In this document: piece after piece, positions 44,736-55,180 of the stretch
How positions within the stretch are numbered: the first letter of the stretch is position 1
Layout of the letters: each line of letters starts with the position of its first letter
NCBI GenBank assembly: GCA_013177855.1
Contig: JABLYA010000001.1
Coordinates: forward strand, 2,560,983-2,624,982
Reading direction: 5' to 3'
Source of the DNA: Ignavibacteria bacterium
GTDB lineage: Bacteria; Bacteroidota; Ignavibacteria; Ch128b
DNA length: 64,000 nucleotides
Position numbers and translations under genes: made by a program
Notes under the pieces: generated by a model
The model's input: the letters and a program-made list of their open reading frames with translations, nothing else
Databases searched by the model: none
Told to the model about the DNA's origin: nothing

Positions 44736-45149
44736 ATGAAATCTTACACAGAATATTTATGGTTTAATACAAAAAAGCGAAGAGAATATATTAATATCAC
44801 TCGAGAGGTCGAAGAGGCAGTTTCGAAAAGTGGAGTAAAAGAAGGTATGGTGTTAGTAAGTGCAATGCACATTACCGCAGGAGTTTATGTAAACGATGCT
44901 GAAAGTGGACTTATTCAGGATATAGATGAATGGCTCGAAAAACTTGCACCATACAATCCAAATTATCGTCATCATCGGACTGGTGAAGATAATGGAGATG
45001 CTCATCTGAAGAGTTTATTAATTCATCATGAAGTAATTGTTCCAATTACAGATGGTCATCTTGATCTCGGTCCCTGGCAGCAAATCTATTACGCCGAATT
45101 TGACGGTCAGAGAAGAAAACGAGTAATCATTAAAGTAATCGGCGAATAA
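44736..45149 (+). CDS. YjbQ-family protein (UPF0047)
   Basis: A 137-residue single-domain protein of the YjbQ/UPF0047 family. Members have shown weak thiamine-phosphate synthase activity; the true role is unsettled. The conserved residues are in [40 protein letters not shown] and [20 protein letters not shown], which provide the family His and Glu/Asp residues. It is 12 bp after prfB and probably shares its transcript. Confidence 0.9.
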   Translation: MKSYTEYLWFNTKKRREYINITREVEEAVSKSGVKEGMVLVSAMHITAGVYVNDAESGLIQDIDEWLEKLAPYNPNYRHHRTGEDNGDAHLKSLLIHHEVIVPITDGHLDLGPWQQIYYAEFDGQRRKRVIIKVIGE

Positions 45150-45153
45150 TTGA

Positions 45154-46050
45154 TCATTCTTGATAAATTTTTATTAATCGCGGCAAATCAATCTTTGTCA
45201 TTTCAAATATTGCTGAAATAATTTTTTCTCTTTTTGTTTGATCTGATTTTAGAAACATTTCAAAAAATATTTCAGGGGCAATTTGCCAGCTTACACCATA
45301 TTTATCTTTAAGCCATCCACACATTTGAATCTGACCGTTCTCAGATAATTTTTGCCAGTAATAATCAATCTCATCCTGGTTTCTGCAATTGATGAAAAAA
45401 GAAATCGCCTCATTAAAATCGAAATTATGCTGGACTTTTCCACCACTGCTCGCATTAAATAAATTTTTAGAAAGACTGAATTGAGAAAAAAGTATAGCTT
45501 TTTGATGAATATCTTCCTGATCAGGGAATGGATATTCCAATAATATTTTTGAATCTGGGAATATGGCTGTGTAAAATTTAACCGCTTCATCAACTTTCAA
45601 ATATTTTGAATTCACAAATAATAAGCTCGGAACGATCTTCTGGTTTGAATTTATTTTGTTAATATCCAGCTGCCAGCACACACCAAATTTATCCTTGACA
45701 AAAGCATATTTGTCGCTCCAGAAATACTTATCTTTCGGCATCAACACACTACCACCATCAGTCAATGAATTATACAATTTTTCAAACAGCTCATCGTCAT
45801 CACAATAAACATAAAAGGAGATTGCTTCACTTATTTTAAAAATCGGACCGCCATTAAGAGCGATAAATTTTTGATTCATTAATTCAAAAATCACCGTTGA
45901 TATTGTTCCTTCCTCCTTTCCATGATATTCGAAACCAACTTTGGTGTATGGAACTGTAAATAGAATTCTTGATTGTGGAAAGATTGAAGTATAAAATTCA
46001 GCAGCTTCTTCAGCTTCGCTGTCAAACCATATGCAGGGATTAATTTCCAT
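45154..46050 (-). CDS. Tandem VOC-fold protein (PhnB/3-dmu-9_3-mt type)
   Basis: A 298-residue protein made of two homologous glyoxalase-fold halves (about 1-135 and 140-275). Each begins with the pattern of PhnB-like domains: INPCIWFDSEAEEAAEFYTS and SLLFVNSKYLKVDEAVKFYT, followed by IFPQSRILF or IFPDSKILL. Each half contains the GVCWQL/GVSWQI end strand (FGVCWQLD and YGVSWQIAPE). A stand-alone tandem of this kind is common; activity and substrate are unknown. It is 2 bp downstream of the DUF1801 gene. Confidence 0.88.
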   Translation of the reverse strand: MEINPCIWFDSEAEEAAEFYTSIFPQSRILFTVPYTKVGFEYHGKEEGTISTVIFELMNQKFIALNGGPIFKISEAISFYVYCDDDELFEKLYNSLTDGGSVLMPKDKYFWSDKYAFVKDKFGVCWQLDINKINSNQKIVPSLLFVNSKYLKVDEAVKFYTAIFPDSKILLEYPFPDQEDIHQKAILFSQFSLSKNLFNASSGGKVQHNFDFNEAISFFINCRNQDEIDYYWQKLSENGQIQMCGWLKDKYGVSWQIAPEIFFEMFLKSDQTKREKIISAIFEMTKIDLPRLIKIYQE

Positions 46051-46052
46051 TT

Positions 46053-46517
46053 TTATTTTCTCCTTGAATTTATTTGTTTAAGATAAAGTTTAATATAAGT
46101 ATGTGCATCCATCTTTTTCATCAATTCTTCGATTAAATCAAAAGGTATATCTTTCTCATCTGTAAAGCGAATATAACTTTTTCCTATACCAAGTTTTTTC
46201 TTTGATATTTTGGAATATTCATTTACAAACCATTGGAATAATTTGTCATCCATATATAATACCATATGATAAAGTGAAATATAATTTTTATGATCCGCCA
46301 GGCTGAGAAATGGCAAAGGCTCATTTTTATTACAATGATAGCCATCGGGAAAAATTGATTCTGGAACGACAAAACCTGGCATCCCAAAACTTAGTCTTTC
46401 TTCAAATTCTTCTGGCATATTGTTCTTAATAGTGTCCCAAAGTTTTAAGAATAGAGTTTTTCTATTCCCTGGGATTGATTGAATGTAATCATTGATAGTT
46501 TTTAATTTACTTTTCAT
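46053..46517 (-). CDS. DUF1801-family (YdhG-like) protein
   Basis: A 154-residue cytoplasmic protein. Its start (INDYIQSIPGNRKTLFLKLW) and the middle (YISLYHMVLYMDD, KKKLGIGKSYIRFTDEKDIP) resemble the DUF1801/YdhG family of small proteins whose role is unknown. The pairing with a PhnB-like gene occurs elsewhere in my recollection. It is the first gene of the two-gene minus-strand unit, divergent from the envelope block. Confidence 0.78.
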   Translation of the reverse strand: MKSKLKTINDYIQSIPGNRKTLFLKLWDTIKNNMPEEFEERLSFGMPGFVVPESIFPDGYHCNKNEPLPFLSLADHKNYISLYHMVLYMDDKLFQWFVNEYSKISKKKLGIGKSYIRFTDEKDIPFDLIEELMKKMDAHTYIKLYLKQINSRRK

Positions 46518-46597
46518 ATTTAATTCAATTTTTTTGATTTTAAGAAAATTGAAAACACTATCATCATTAAGTATATTTAAAAAAAGTTTAAAAATAT

Positions 46598-48577
46598 ATG
46601 AGTGTGAAAGTAATGTTTAGATATCTAATTACAATTCTTTTAATTTTTGCTTCTATAACTTTTCCGCAGGAATCTCAAAAACTTTCAAAAGTTTTGAAAG
46701 ATGATAATTCGAAATACACCAATGTTGGAAATATTGGTCTAACAATTACGAACTTTGGAATGTATGGTCACGGATTTACTCTCTGGCCTCGACAACCTAA
46801 CTGTGAATATCCAAAAGGTAGTGGTATCGAGCATATTTTTGACGGAAGTCTCTGGGTTGGTGGAGTAGTAGATGGACAAATTAGAGTTACCACTGGTTCT
46901 GTTGACGCATCATCTGTTGGTGCGCGTGGTGGAGGATTTGAATTTACAAACACTCAGGAATCAGTAATAATAGAGAGATCATCGCTTCTTACAAGTAAGT
47001 TTTATAGCCCGCAGGCTATCAGTCATCAAGATTTTATTGCGGAGTATTCTGATACTTCTACAAGATTGCTCAGTGGTGAAGTTATACCCGATCATAACCC
47101 TCTCGGAATAGCTGTTCGTCAGGAAAGTTATGCCTGGAATTTCCCGTTTGCTGACTTTTTTGTAATTATGAATTACTGGATTAAAAATGTTTCTAACAAA
47201 CGAATTGAAAATGTTTATGTAGGATTATGGACAGACGCAGTTGTTCGTAATACCAACGTTACCTCACCTCGAGTCGGTTCACCCTTCTTCACGCATGGCG
47301 GAAATGGATATATTGATTCACTTCGATTAGGTTATGAATTTGATTACGATGGTGATCCTGGTTTTTCTGATAGTTATTTTGCAGTTAAGTATTTAGGTTC
47401 GATTCCTAAAATTGATACTGCTTACTTTCAATCCTGGCAATTTAGAAACACAACTGATCCAGTTTATTTTTCACCACAGGACGATATTCAACGATATCAA
47501 AAGTTATCTGAATCTTTAAGAAGAGACAGGATTGATCCACTAAGATTAACTCCGAGTAATCGTTCATTTCTTATTTCAACAGGACCTTTCAGATATTTAG
47601 AACCAGGTGATTCAATTAATGTGACATTTGCGATTGTCTGTGCAAAAAAATTCGGGTCTGATCTTCCAAAATTCGATACAGAACTTCAACGAAAAAATCT
47701 ATATTCAAATGCACACTGGGCACAACTTGTTTATGATACAAAATATCGATTTCCTGAGCCACCTGTCTCACCAAAAATTAAAGTTGTTCCAGGGGATAGA
47801 AAAGTAACTTTATACTGGGATAATTCTGCGGAATTATCAGTAGATCCATTATCCGGTAAAAAAGATTTTGAAGGTTATAGAATCTATAAAAGTCAGGCTG
47901 GAATTGATCTCACTCAATCTCAAGATTTAAATCAATTGTTAATAAAAGTTGCTGAATTTGACAGTGCTGGAAATGATTATGGTTACAATACAGGTTTCAA
48001 TTACATAAAACTTGACGCACCAAAATTTTTTGAAGGTGATACAACTGCATACTGGTATAAATTTGAATTTGATAATTTATTAAATGGCTGGCAGTATATT
48101 TTTTCTATTACTGCATTTGATAAGGGCGATCTTGAGAACAACATCGAGAGTTTGGAAAGCAGTATTTCCGCTTCGGCCTTGCGAGTATTTCCTGGAACTC
48201 CACCAAAATCAATTGATGAAGCTGAAATTGGAGTTTATCCGAATCCCTACTATGCAGGTGCAATCTGGGATGGACCACAGGAAAGACAGAGAAAAATCTA
48301 TTTCTATAATTTACCTGAGGAATGTGAAATAACTATTTATACTCTGGCTGGTGATGTTGTAGCTGTTCTGGATCATAATCAGAAATATAATGGCAGTGAT
48401 ATTCGCTGGTTTGAAACATATTCAAAAGAAGGAAATCAAATTCTCTCAGGCGGTGAACATGCGTGGGATTTAGTCACAAAATATGATCAAGCGATTGCTT
48501 CTGGTCTTTACCTGTTTACTGTAAAAGACAAGAAAACGGGGAAAATAAAGACCGGTAAATTTTTAATCATTAAGTAA
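46598..48577 (+). CDS. Large exported protein with a T9SS-like C-terminal domain, unknown function
   Basis: A 659-residue secreted protein. The signal peptide is at about 6-24 (MFRYLITILLIFASITFPQ); the true start may be ATG 46598 or ATG 46613. The body (about 35-395) is beta-rich with no family I recognise (HIFDGSLWVGGVVDGQIRVT, SYAWNFPFADFFVIMNYWIK). A fibronectin III-like segment follows (about 400-520, PPVSPKIKVVPGDRKVTLYW). The C-terminus has VYPNPYYAGAIWDG and IASGLYLFTVKDK, a sorting domain variant. A possible promoter (ATTG, 20 bases, TATATTTA) lies upstream. Proteins of this layout are common in Ignavibacteria. Confidence 0.8.
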   Translation: MSVKVMFRYLITILLIFASITFPQESQKLSKVLKDDNSKYTNVGNIGLTITNFGMYGHGFTLWPRQPNCEYPKGSGIEHIFDGSLWVGGVVDGQIRVTTGSVDASSVGARGGGFEFTNTQESVIIERSSLLTSKFYSPQAISHQDFIAEYSDTSTRLLSGEVIPDHNPLGIAVRQESYAWNFPFADFFVIMNYWIKNVSNKRIENVYVGLWTDAVVRNTNVTSPRVGSPFFTHGGNGYIDSLRLGYEFDYDGDPGFSDSYFAVKYLGSIPKIDTAYFQSWQFRNTTDPVYFSPQDDIQRYQKLSESLRRDRIDPLRLTPSNRSFLISTGPFRYLEPGDSINVTFAIVCAKKFGSDLPKFDTELQRKNLYSNAHWAQLVYDTKYRFPEPPVSPKIKVVPGDRKVTLYWDNSAELSVDPLSGKKDFEGYRIYKSQAGIDLTQSQDLNQLLIKVAEFDSAGNDYGYNTGFNYIKLDAPKFFEGDTTAYWYKFEFDNLLNGWQYIFSITAFDKGDLENNIESLESSISASALRVFPGTPPKSIDEAEIGVYPNPYYAGAIWDGPQERQRKIYFYNLPEECEITIYTLAGDVVAVLDHNQKYNGSDIRWFETYSKEGNQILSGGEHAWDLVTKYDQAIASGLYLFTVKDKKTGKIKTGKFLIIK

Positions 48578-48588
48578 GGAGTTCAAAG

Positions 48589-50715
48589 ATGAAAAGAAGT
48601 ATTTTATTATTTTTAACATTGTTTTCAATCTCTTTATTTGCTCAAACTCAATATCCTTTAGTTTCTATTCGAGATATTCAATTTCAACCTCCAGATTCAC
48701 TTGCAGCTGGAAAAGACAATTCACCAAAGCTTGGCGATACAGTTAGAGTTATTGGTGTCGTGATGATTGCACCACTTGATAATCCTAACACAACAAGACG
48801 GCCAATTATGTGGGCTGGTGCAAGGTGGCAAACTTACATTGCCGATACTAATTATAATGAAAACGAATGGGCAGGACTTAATGTAATTCAGCACGATACA
48901 AGTGCCGCCGGTCAATCTACTTATTTTGATTTACTCGATACCTGTATGATAGTGGAGATTACTGGAAGAGTAGAAGAGTTTGGAACAACTTATCGGCAAA
49001 CACAATTAGCCGTTTTGACAACAAGACCGGTTAATGTACTTGGTCAAAAAGATTTTAGAAAAAGTCCTGTATTAGTTAATGTTTCAGACTTCGCAACAGG
49101 CACAACACCAAATCTTGTAACTGGTGAGAAATATGAAGGAATGTATGTTGAATTTAGAAATGTAATTACTTCCGATGCTAACGCAACAAACGGGACTTTT
49201 GCAATTAATGATGCGCAAGGAAATAAAATATTTATTCATGATCAATCTGGATATTTTACAAGGCGCGCTCATCAATTAAGAACCTGGGATCCACCAGTTA
49301 ATGGAACTACCTTAGAATATATTCGTGGTGTGATAGGAACAGGTTCGCAAGGATATGTTTTAAGACCAATGCTTCCAGATGATTATAAAGTTGGGACTAT
49401 CATTCCACCAGCTATTTCATCAATTCGAAGAGATTTAAATACTGTAGGACCCAATCAACCTGTAACAATTACTGCATCGATTTCTGATCTGGATGGAACT
49501 GTTGCACAGGCAAAAATTAAGTATCGAGTAAATGGTGGAACATTAAATGAAATTAATATGAGTTTAGTCAGTGGAACAACCTGGAGCGGAACAATTCCAG
49601 GAGTTCAAGATTCAGCGTTAGTTGACTATTTCATCTGGGCTATTGATAATGCAGGCAACTCATCTATTAACCCAGTTGACACATCAAGATCAAGATACTT
49701 TTATCTTGTCTTAAATAGACCGCTTACAATTCAAGATGTTCAATATGCACCATTTGGAAATGGTCTTGGTGGTTACTTAAACTATCGAGTTACAATTCGT
49801 GGTGTTGTTACTGCTGATACATCAGATTTACGCGGTGATGGAGGTTCAGTATCCAGAAGAGCTTATATTCAGAATGGAACTGGTCCCTGGAGCGGTATCT
49901 GGGTTGCCGGTTTAGCTGGTGATGAACTAAGAAAAGGTCAGGATGTCACAATTTCAGGATTGATAAGGGAAATCAATTCCCACACTGCTATTGACTCAGT
50001 CACTCAATTAATCGTCAATTCAAATAATAATCCAGAACCAGAGGCTCAGCTGCTTACAACTGGTGAAATTGGTGGTAAAACAAAAGGAACAATTAGCGCA
50101 GAAAAATGGGAAGGTGTATTGATAAAATTCAATAATGTTACAGTCACAAATACTAACGCTGATGGTAATCCAGGTCCTGGTGGTGGTGGAAATAATAACT
50201 TTGGCGAGATTCTAATCGACGATGGTTCCGGTAATTTAAGATTGGAGACACAGGAAGGACCACATCCATATCATAATAATTGGTCAACCACTTTACCTGC
50301 GAACAAAACTATTGCACTAAATGTTGGTGATAGATTTACTACAATTAAAGGTATTTTATTCTTCTCATTTAGTAACTATAAAATTGTCCCAAGAAAAGAA
50401 GATGATTTCATCGGATATCAAACTAGCGTCGAAGGTGAAATTTTACCAGATAAATTTATCTTGAAACAGAATTATCCAAACCCATTTAATCCATCAACAA
50501 TCATTGAATACAATCTTCCTGAAAGTGCAAATGTTACACTTAAAATTTATGATTTGATGGGCAGGGAAGTTAAAACCTTAGTTAATAGTGAGTATCAGAG
50601 TAAAGGATTATACAAATATTTCTTGAATGCATATGATTTAAGCAGTGGAGTTTATTTCTATCATCTACAGACTGATAAATATTCATCTGTCAAGAAGATG
50701 GTTTTAATAAAATAA
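48589..50715 (+). CDS. T9SS-exported protein with two OB-like domains
   Basis: A 708-residue secreted protein: signal peptide 1-18 (ending SLFAQ), then two domains of the DUF5689/OB-like type. One is at about 30-260 (GDTVRVIGVVMIAPLDN, EKYEGMYVEFRNVITSD), the other at about 385-600 (VTIRGVVTADTSDLRGDGG, EKWEGVLIKFNNVTVTN). An Ig-like domain lies between them (ITASISDLDGTVAQAKIKYR). The sorting domain starts near 627 (NYPNPFNPSTIIEYNLPE). There are 11 bp between it and the previous gene, and a good terminator after it. Confidence 0.85.
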   Translation: MKRSILLFLTLFSISLFAQTQYPLVSIRDIQFQPPDSLAAGKDNSPKLGDTVRVIGVVMIAPLDNPNTTRRPIMWAGARWQTYIADTNYNENEWAGLNVIQHDTSAAGQSTYFDLLDTCMIVEITGRVEEFGTTYRQTQLAVLTTRPVNVLGQKDFRKSPVLVNVSDFATGTTPNLVTGEKYEGMYVEFRNVITSDANATNGTFAINDAQGNKIFIHDQSGYFTRRAHQLRTWDPPVNGTTLEYIRGVIGTGSQGYVLRPMLPDDYKVGTIIPPAISSIRRDLNTVGPNQPVTITASISDLDGTVAQAKIKYRVNGGTLNEINMSLVSGTTWSGTIPGVQDSALVDYFIWAIDNAGNSSINPVDTSRSRYFYLVLNRPLTIQDVQYAPFGNGLGGYLNYRVTIRGVVTADTSDLRGDGGSVSRRAYIQNGTGPWSGIWVAGLAGDELRKGQDVTISGLIREINSHTAIDSVTQLIVNSNNNPEPEAQLLTTGEIGGKTKGTISAEKWEGVLIKFNNVTVTNTNADGNPGPGGGGNNNFGEILIDDGSGNLRLETQEGPHPYHNNWSTTLPANKTIALNVGDRFTTIKGILFFSFSNYKIVPRKEDDFIGYQTSVEGEILPDKFILKQNYPNPFNPSTIIEYNLPESANVTLKIYDLMGREVKTLVNSEYQSKGLYKYFLNAYDLSSGVYFYHLQTDKYSSVKKMVLIK

Positions 50716-50723
50716 ATTTAGTA

Positions 50724-50760
50724 ATGGTCAGGCTGATTTTTTGCCTGACCATTTTTTTAT
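50724..50760 (+). terminator. Rho-independent terminator after the OB-like cargo gene
   Basis: ATGGTCAGGC (50724-50733) pairs perfectly with GCCTGACCAT (50743-50752), followed by a run of seven T. Confidence 0.9.
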
Positions 50761-50808
50761 TTTGAATGATTGAAGTTTGATTACTTTAGAAATAAGAGAA
50801 ATCACCAT

Positions 50809-52377
50809 ATGAATAAATTTTTAATTACAATTTCATTGTTAATTTTTATAGTAATATTTATTTCCTGCTCCGAAAAGATTACAGGAAGTAAAGTCGAAAA
50901 TCTTCCTCCTGATACAAAAATATTCTTGTTCCCGGATTCAACTTATGGAATTAGCAAGCAAAAAAGTAAGTTACCTGTTTACTGGTGGGGAGATGATCCA
51001 GATGGATTTGTTATAGGTTATTATATCAAGTGGGAAAATCAACCCTGGAGTTTTACTACTATAACAGATTCAATTTTTACTCTTGCCATTGCTGGAAGCG
51101 ATACTTCATACACTTTTTATGTTGCATCTGTTGATAATTCTGGCAATGGGAAATATGATAATCAGGTAATTAGAAACAATGAAAATTATGGCCCAGAACC
51201 ATTTACCGATTTTAATGGAAATGGTGTTTATGACAATGGTGAACCTTTCGTAGACATTGGGAATATTGATCCAACTCCAGCAGTTTTCAAATTCCCAATT
51301 AAAAATACTCCGCCTGAAATTTCCTTCCAAAAAAATTCAGAAGTTCCTGAGACAACTTTTACAGCTGCGAGTTTTGCATGGAATGCTTCTGATATTGATG
51401 GAGATGAAACCATTGAAAAAATTTATATCGCATTAAACGATACAAGTTCATTTGTCGAGATACCTGGGTTTGTTCGTTTTATCACAATTGTAGCTAATCC
51501 GCCGTTCAGTTCAAGTACAGCTGATGCAACTATCTATTTAGGTTCATCACTCAATCAGCCATATTCAATAAAGTTACCAAATTTAAGATTGGATAACTTG
51601 AATCGATTTTATCTCAAAGCAAAAGATATCGCAGGTGCTTTTAGTAAAACTATTGTAATGCCTGATACAACAAAAATCTGGTTTGTCAAAAAACCTAAAG
51701 GTGAAATTTTAGTAATTGACGATTATACAATTGCCGACAACGCTGAAAGATTTTATTTGGCAATGTTCGATAGTATTGGTCTGGGCAATAAGATTGATTA
51801 CCTTGATATTAAATATGGTAAGACATCAACAACGCCAGGAATATTTTTACCAAAATTTATTAACCCAACTTTTACTGCAACACTTAAATTATTTAAATCA
51901 GTTTTCTGGTTTACAGATAATGATCCAACTCTTGAAGTTGCACAATTGACTTTGAGAAATTATTCCGAGAGCGGGGGAAAAGTTTTATTATCAATGATCT
52001 TCCCTCAAACATTTGATACTCGAAGTTTGGGTGATTTTTTACCAATCGATAGCGTTTCACCAGTTCCGATTAATTTTATCCCTGTGAATACACCAGTTAA
52101 TCTTACAACCGATGGACAATTACTTGGTTATCCGCCACTTCAGAGAGATGCATCTCCATCACCAGTTGCAAGAATTCGGACTTTCTATCCAAATTCTGCG
52201 GCTTCAAAAAGTTTGTATACGCTTGGACTTTCAGGAAATCCAATAATCGGTTTTAGAGATAATGAAGGCAGGAGAATTTTTATTGGTTTACCTTTGCATC
52301 GATTAAACGGTGGTTCATCAAAAGTTAGAGCATTCTTTCAGAAAGTTTTTATAAGTGAATTTGGAGTTACGCCATGA
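50809..52377 (+). CDS. Large lipoprotein with Fn3-like domains, unknown function
   Basis: A 522-residue lipoprotein. ATG 50809 is taken as the start because it gives a normal type II signal (MNKFLITISLLIFIVIFISC); an in-frame TTG 39 bases earlier adds only charged residues. Two immunoglobulin/Fn3-like parts follow (about 30-130 and 165-290), with an EF-hand-like DFNGNGVYDNGEPF between them. The C-terminal half begins KGEILVIDDYTIADNAERFY and looks like a Rossmann/GATase-like domain. It overlaps the TonB-dependent receptor gene by 4 bp, so the lipoprotein may be that receptor's partner. Confidence 0.75.
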   Translation: MNKFLITISLLIFIVIFISCSEKITGSKVENLPPDTKIFLFPDSTYGISKQKSKLPVYWWGDDPDGFVIGYYIKWENQPWSFTTITDSIFTLAIAGSDTSYTFYVASVDNSGNGKYDNQVIRNNENYGPEPFTDFNGNGVYDNGEPFVDIGNIDPTPAVFKFPIKNTPPEISFQKNSEVPETTFTAASFAWNASDIDGDETIEKIYIALNDTSSFVEIPGFVRFITIVANPPFSSSTADATIYLGSSLNQPYSIKLPNLRLDNLNRFYLKAKDIAGAFSKTIVMPDTTKIWFVKKPKGEILVIDDYTIADNAERFYLAMFDSIGLGNKIDYLDIKYGKTSTTPGIFLPKFINPTFTATLKLFKSVFWFTDNDPTLEVAQLTLRNYSESGGKVLLSMIFPQTFDTRSLGDFLPIDSVSPVPINFIPVNTPVNLTTDGQLLGYPPLQRDASPSPVARIRTFYPNSAASKSLYTLGLSGNPIIGFRDNEGRRIFIGLPLHRLNGGSSKVRAFFQKVFISEFGVTP

Positions 52378-55178
52378 AGAAGTTTTTAATTTTATTTGTA
52401 CTTATAAATTCCATACTTTGGTCTCAAGAAAAAGCAACACTTACAGGTAAGGTGACCGATGCGAAAACAGGTGAACCGCTTCCAGGAGTTAATGTTGTAA
52501 TCAAAGGAACCTATTATGGAGCTGCAACAGATATTAATGGAAATTACATTATTAGAGATTTAAATCCTGGAACATATAATATTGATGTCTCGCTGATTGG
52601 TTACAAGCTTGTTCAATTTACTGGAGTAAAAATTAATCCAGGTGAAAGAAAAGTATTAAATGTTAAGATGGAAGAAACAGTTTTAACTCTTGGCAGTGAA
52701 GTCGTTGTCATTGGTGAAAAACCTTTGATTGATGTTGAAGAAACTTCGAGCAAAAAATCAATTTCAAAAGAAGATATTGAAGTTGCTTTGGTTGAAAATG
52801 TGAAGGATGTTGTTACTCAACAAGCCGGGGTTGTTTATTCAGACAATGCTGTGCACATTCGCGGCGGTCGATCTTATGAAAATGCTTTCTTGCTAGATGG
52901 TGTTTCTATTCAGGATCCATTGGCAGGAACTGGATTTGGACTTCAACTCAGTGCATCATCAATTGAAGAGGTTGAAGTTATTACTGGTGGTTTTAATGCA
53001 GAATTCGGACAGGCAACCTCCGGTGTAATTAATGTAAGAACCCGAGAAGGCGGTAGAGATTTTCACGGAAATTTTTCCTGGAAAAAGGATAATTTTGGTT
53101 TCAACAAAAATTCGAGTTACTCTTTCAATACTGATATCATTGAAGCGAGTTTATCTGGACCTGAACCAATCACAACATATATTTTACCATCGCTGGGAGT
53201 CAAAATTCCGGGTGAGATCACATTTTATGGAAACTTTTACGGCGGTTTCAGTGATGGTATAACTCAGGGTTGGGTGAAAACAAAAGCAAAGAAATTATAT
53301 TCCTCAATATTTTACGGTTCGAGGTTTGCACTACGTCAGGAAAACAGCTGGTTCTGGTTAGGAAAATTAACTTATAAAATCAGTCCAACAATAAAGTTAT
53401 CTTATTCATTCAATCAATCTGTGAGTATTAATCAGAATTCTCAATCACTTCAAACAAATCTTGAGTATGTTGAGCCAAGCCCAGGCTATCAATACGAATT
53501 TCAATACAATTTAGATAATGCAAATGTTTATACTCATAATAATATCTTTCACATTTTTAGTTTAACTCATACTTTAAGTGCAAAGACATTTTATGAAGTA
53601 AAGTTCTCAAGATTTTTTACTCACCTTCGAGCTGATGCGAATGGACTTTACTGGAAAGATTATCAAGAACCAAAAGATATAACAAATCCGCCTCTTGAAT
53701 ATTATAATACAAATAGAGACACAATAGGAGTAATTCCAGGTGATGGTTTCTGGGATTTTGGAAATCCATTTACCTGGCATGATCACCATGTTGAAGAATA
53801 TAATTTGAAATTTGATTTAACGACTCTCTTCACAGAAAAAAGTAAATTCAAAACAGGTTTCGATTTAAGTGTCCGTGAAATGCAGCTTGTAGATATTTAT
53901 AAACCGTGGATTGGTGAACTTGGTTTGAATAATGATATTTATAAAGTATATCCAGCTCAAGGTGCTTTTTATGCACAGAATAACATTAATTTTAGCGGAA
54001 TGATATTAAACTTTGGCCTTCGATTTGACTTCTGGTTCCCTGGAAAGTTTGTTGATGATGCTGTGAATAATCCAGATGTAATTACAATTCCAGATGAAGT
54101 TCGAAAGCGATATATGGATCATACATTTAATGTATTTGGCAGAAGAATGAAAGCTCGATTGAGCCCACGACTCGGAATCTCGCATCCGATATCTGATAAT
54201 CAAACATTATTCTTTAGTTATGGACATTTCAGTAAATGGCCTCGACCGCAATTTGTCTATGCTAAGTTAACTCCAGCTGCTGCAAAATCATCATTCCAGA
54301 AGTTTGGAAATCCTGATTTGAATCCTGAAACAACTGTAGCTTACGAACTTGGAATTCGAAATCAATTTTCTCTTGATGATGTGTTTACATTGACAGCATA
54401 TTATAAAGATATTTTTGATTATGTTTCAACCAGGACTGCTCGAATTCAAAATCCAAGACTCGGTTCAAGTAATTTTATTACTTATGTGAATCAAGATTAC
54501 GCTCGTTCACGTGGAATTGAAGTAGAATATCGAAAAAGAATTGGCAGATGGTTCAATGGTTCTATCAATGCTTCTTATTCAATTGCAACAGGTAAAAGTT
54601 CAAGTGCCGATGAAGGTGTGCTTGTCTTAAGAGGTGATCTCGATGAATCAATTAAAGAAGATTATATGATCTGGGATAGACCAATTCAGGCATCATTGAA
54701 TTTAAATTTCTATGTCGAAAAGAATAAACCACTATTCGGCTTTGGACGCGGCGTTCTGGATGATTATAATCTTTATATTAGAGTCTTCTATCAATCCGGC
54801 AAAAGATATACTCCTTATTATTTTACCGGACAATATCTTGAAGATGGCAGACCTGTTTATACAATTGATAGAAAAAACCGAAATGGAGCAATAGGAAAGA
54901 ATTGGTTCTGGGTTGATATGAATTTTGAAAAGTTCGTAACTATTTCAAACTGGAAATTCTCAATTCGCATCGAAGTGAATAATGTTTTCGACTTTAAGAA
55001 TTCAGCAATAATAAATCCTGTAACAGGCAGAGCCTATGAGTATGGTGATCCAACTCCGCTTAGCTGGAATGATCCATTGTATCCAAGTTATCAAGCACCG
55101 CTTGATCCTTATCCATACAATCCAGCTCGATATCTAACTCGCAGAAATGTAAAAGCAGGTATTACTTTGAGGTTTTAA
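52374..55178 (+). CDS. TonB-dependent outer-membrane receptor with carboxypeptidase-regulatory-like domain
   Basis: A 934-residue outer-membrane receptor. The signal peptide is at 1-17. A CarboxypepD_reg-like domain (about 20-105) reads LTGKVTDAKTGEPLPGVNVV and DINGNYIIRDLNPGTYNIDV. The plug (about 120-235) has VTQQAGVVYSDNAVHIRGGR and FNAEFGQATSGVINVRTREG. The 22-strand barrel makes up the rest, ending in Phe (NVKAGITLRF). The ligand is unknown. Energy would come from a TonB protein such as the one at 19839. It begins 4 bp inside the lipoprotein gene and is followed by the PorV-like gene. Confidence 0.92.
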   Translation: MKKFLILFVLINSILWSQEKATLTGKVTDAKTGEPLPGVNVVIKGTYYGAATDINGNYIIRDLNPGTYNIDVSLIGYKLVQFTGVKINPGERKVLNVKMEETVLTLGSEVVVIGEKPLIDVEETSSKKSISKEDIEVALVENVKDVVTQQAGVVYSDNAVHIRGGRSYENAFLLDGVSIQDPLAGTGFGLQLSASSIEEVEVITGGFNAEFGQATSGVINVRTREGGRDFHGNFSWKKDNFGFNKNSSYSFNTDIIEASLSGPEPITTYILPSLGVKIPGEITFYGNFYGGFSDGITQGWVKTKAKKLYSSIFYGSRFALRQENSWFWLGKLTYKISPTIKLSYSFNQSVSINQNSQSLQTNLEYVEPSPGYQYEFQYNLDNANVYTHNNIFHIFSLTHTLSAKTFYEVKFSRFFTHLRADANGLYWKDYQEPKDITNPPLEYYNTNRDTIGVIPGDGFWDFGNPFTWHDHHVEEYNLKFDLTTLFTEKSKFKTGFDLSVREMQLVDIYKPWIGELGLNNDIYKVYPAQGAFYAQNNINFSGMILNFGLRFDFWFPGKFVDDAVNNPDVITIPDEVRKRYMDHTFNVFGRRMKARLSPRLGISHPISDNQTLFFSYGHFSKWPRPQFVYAKLTPAAAKSSFQKFGNPDLNPETTVAYELGIRNQFSLDDVFTLTAYYKDIFDYVSTRTARIQNPRLGSSNFITYVNQDYARSRGIEVEYRKRIGRWFNGSINASYSIATGKSSSADEGVLVLRGDLDESIKEDYMIWDRPIQASLNLNFYVEKNKPLFGFGRGVLDDYNLYIRVFYQSGKRYTPYYFTGQYLEDGRPVYTIDRKNRNGAIGKNWFWVDMNFEKFVTISNWKFSIRIEVNNVFDFKNSAIINPVTGRAYEYGDPTPLSWNDPLYPSYQAPLDPYPYNPARYLTRRNVKAGITLRF

Positions 55179-55180
55179 TT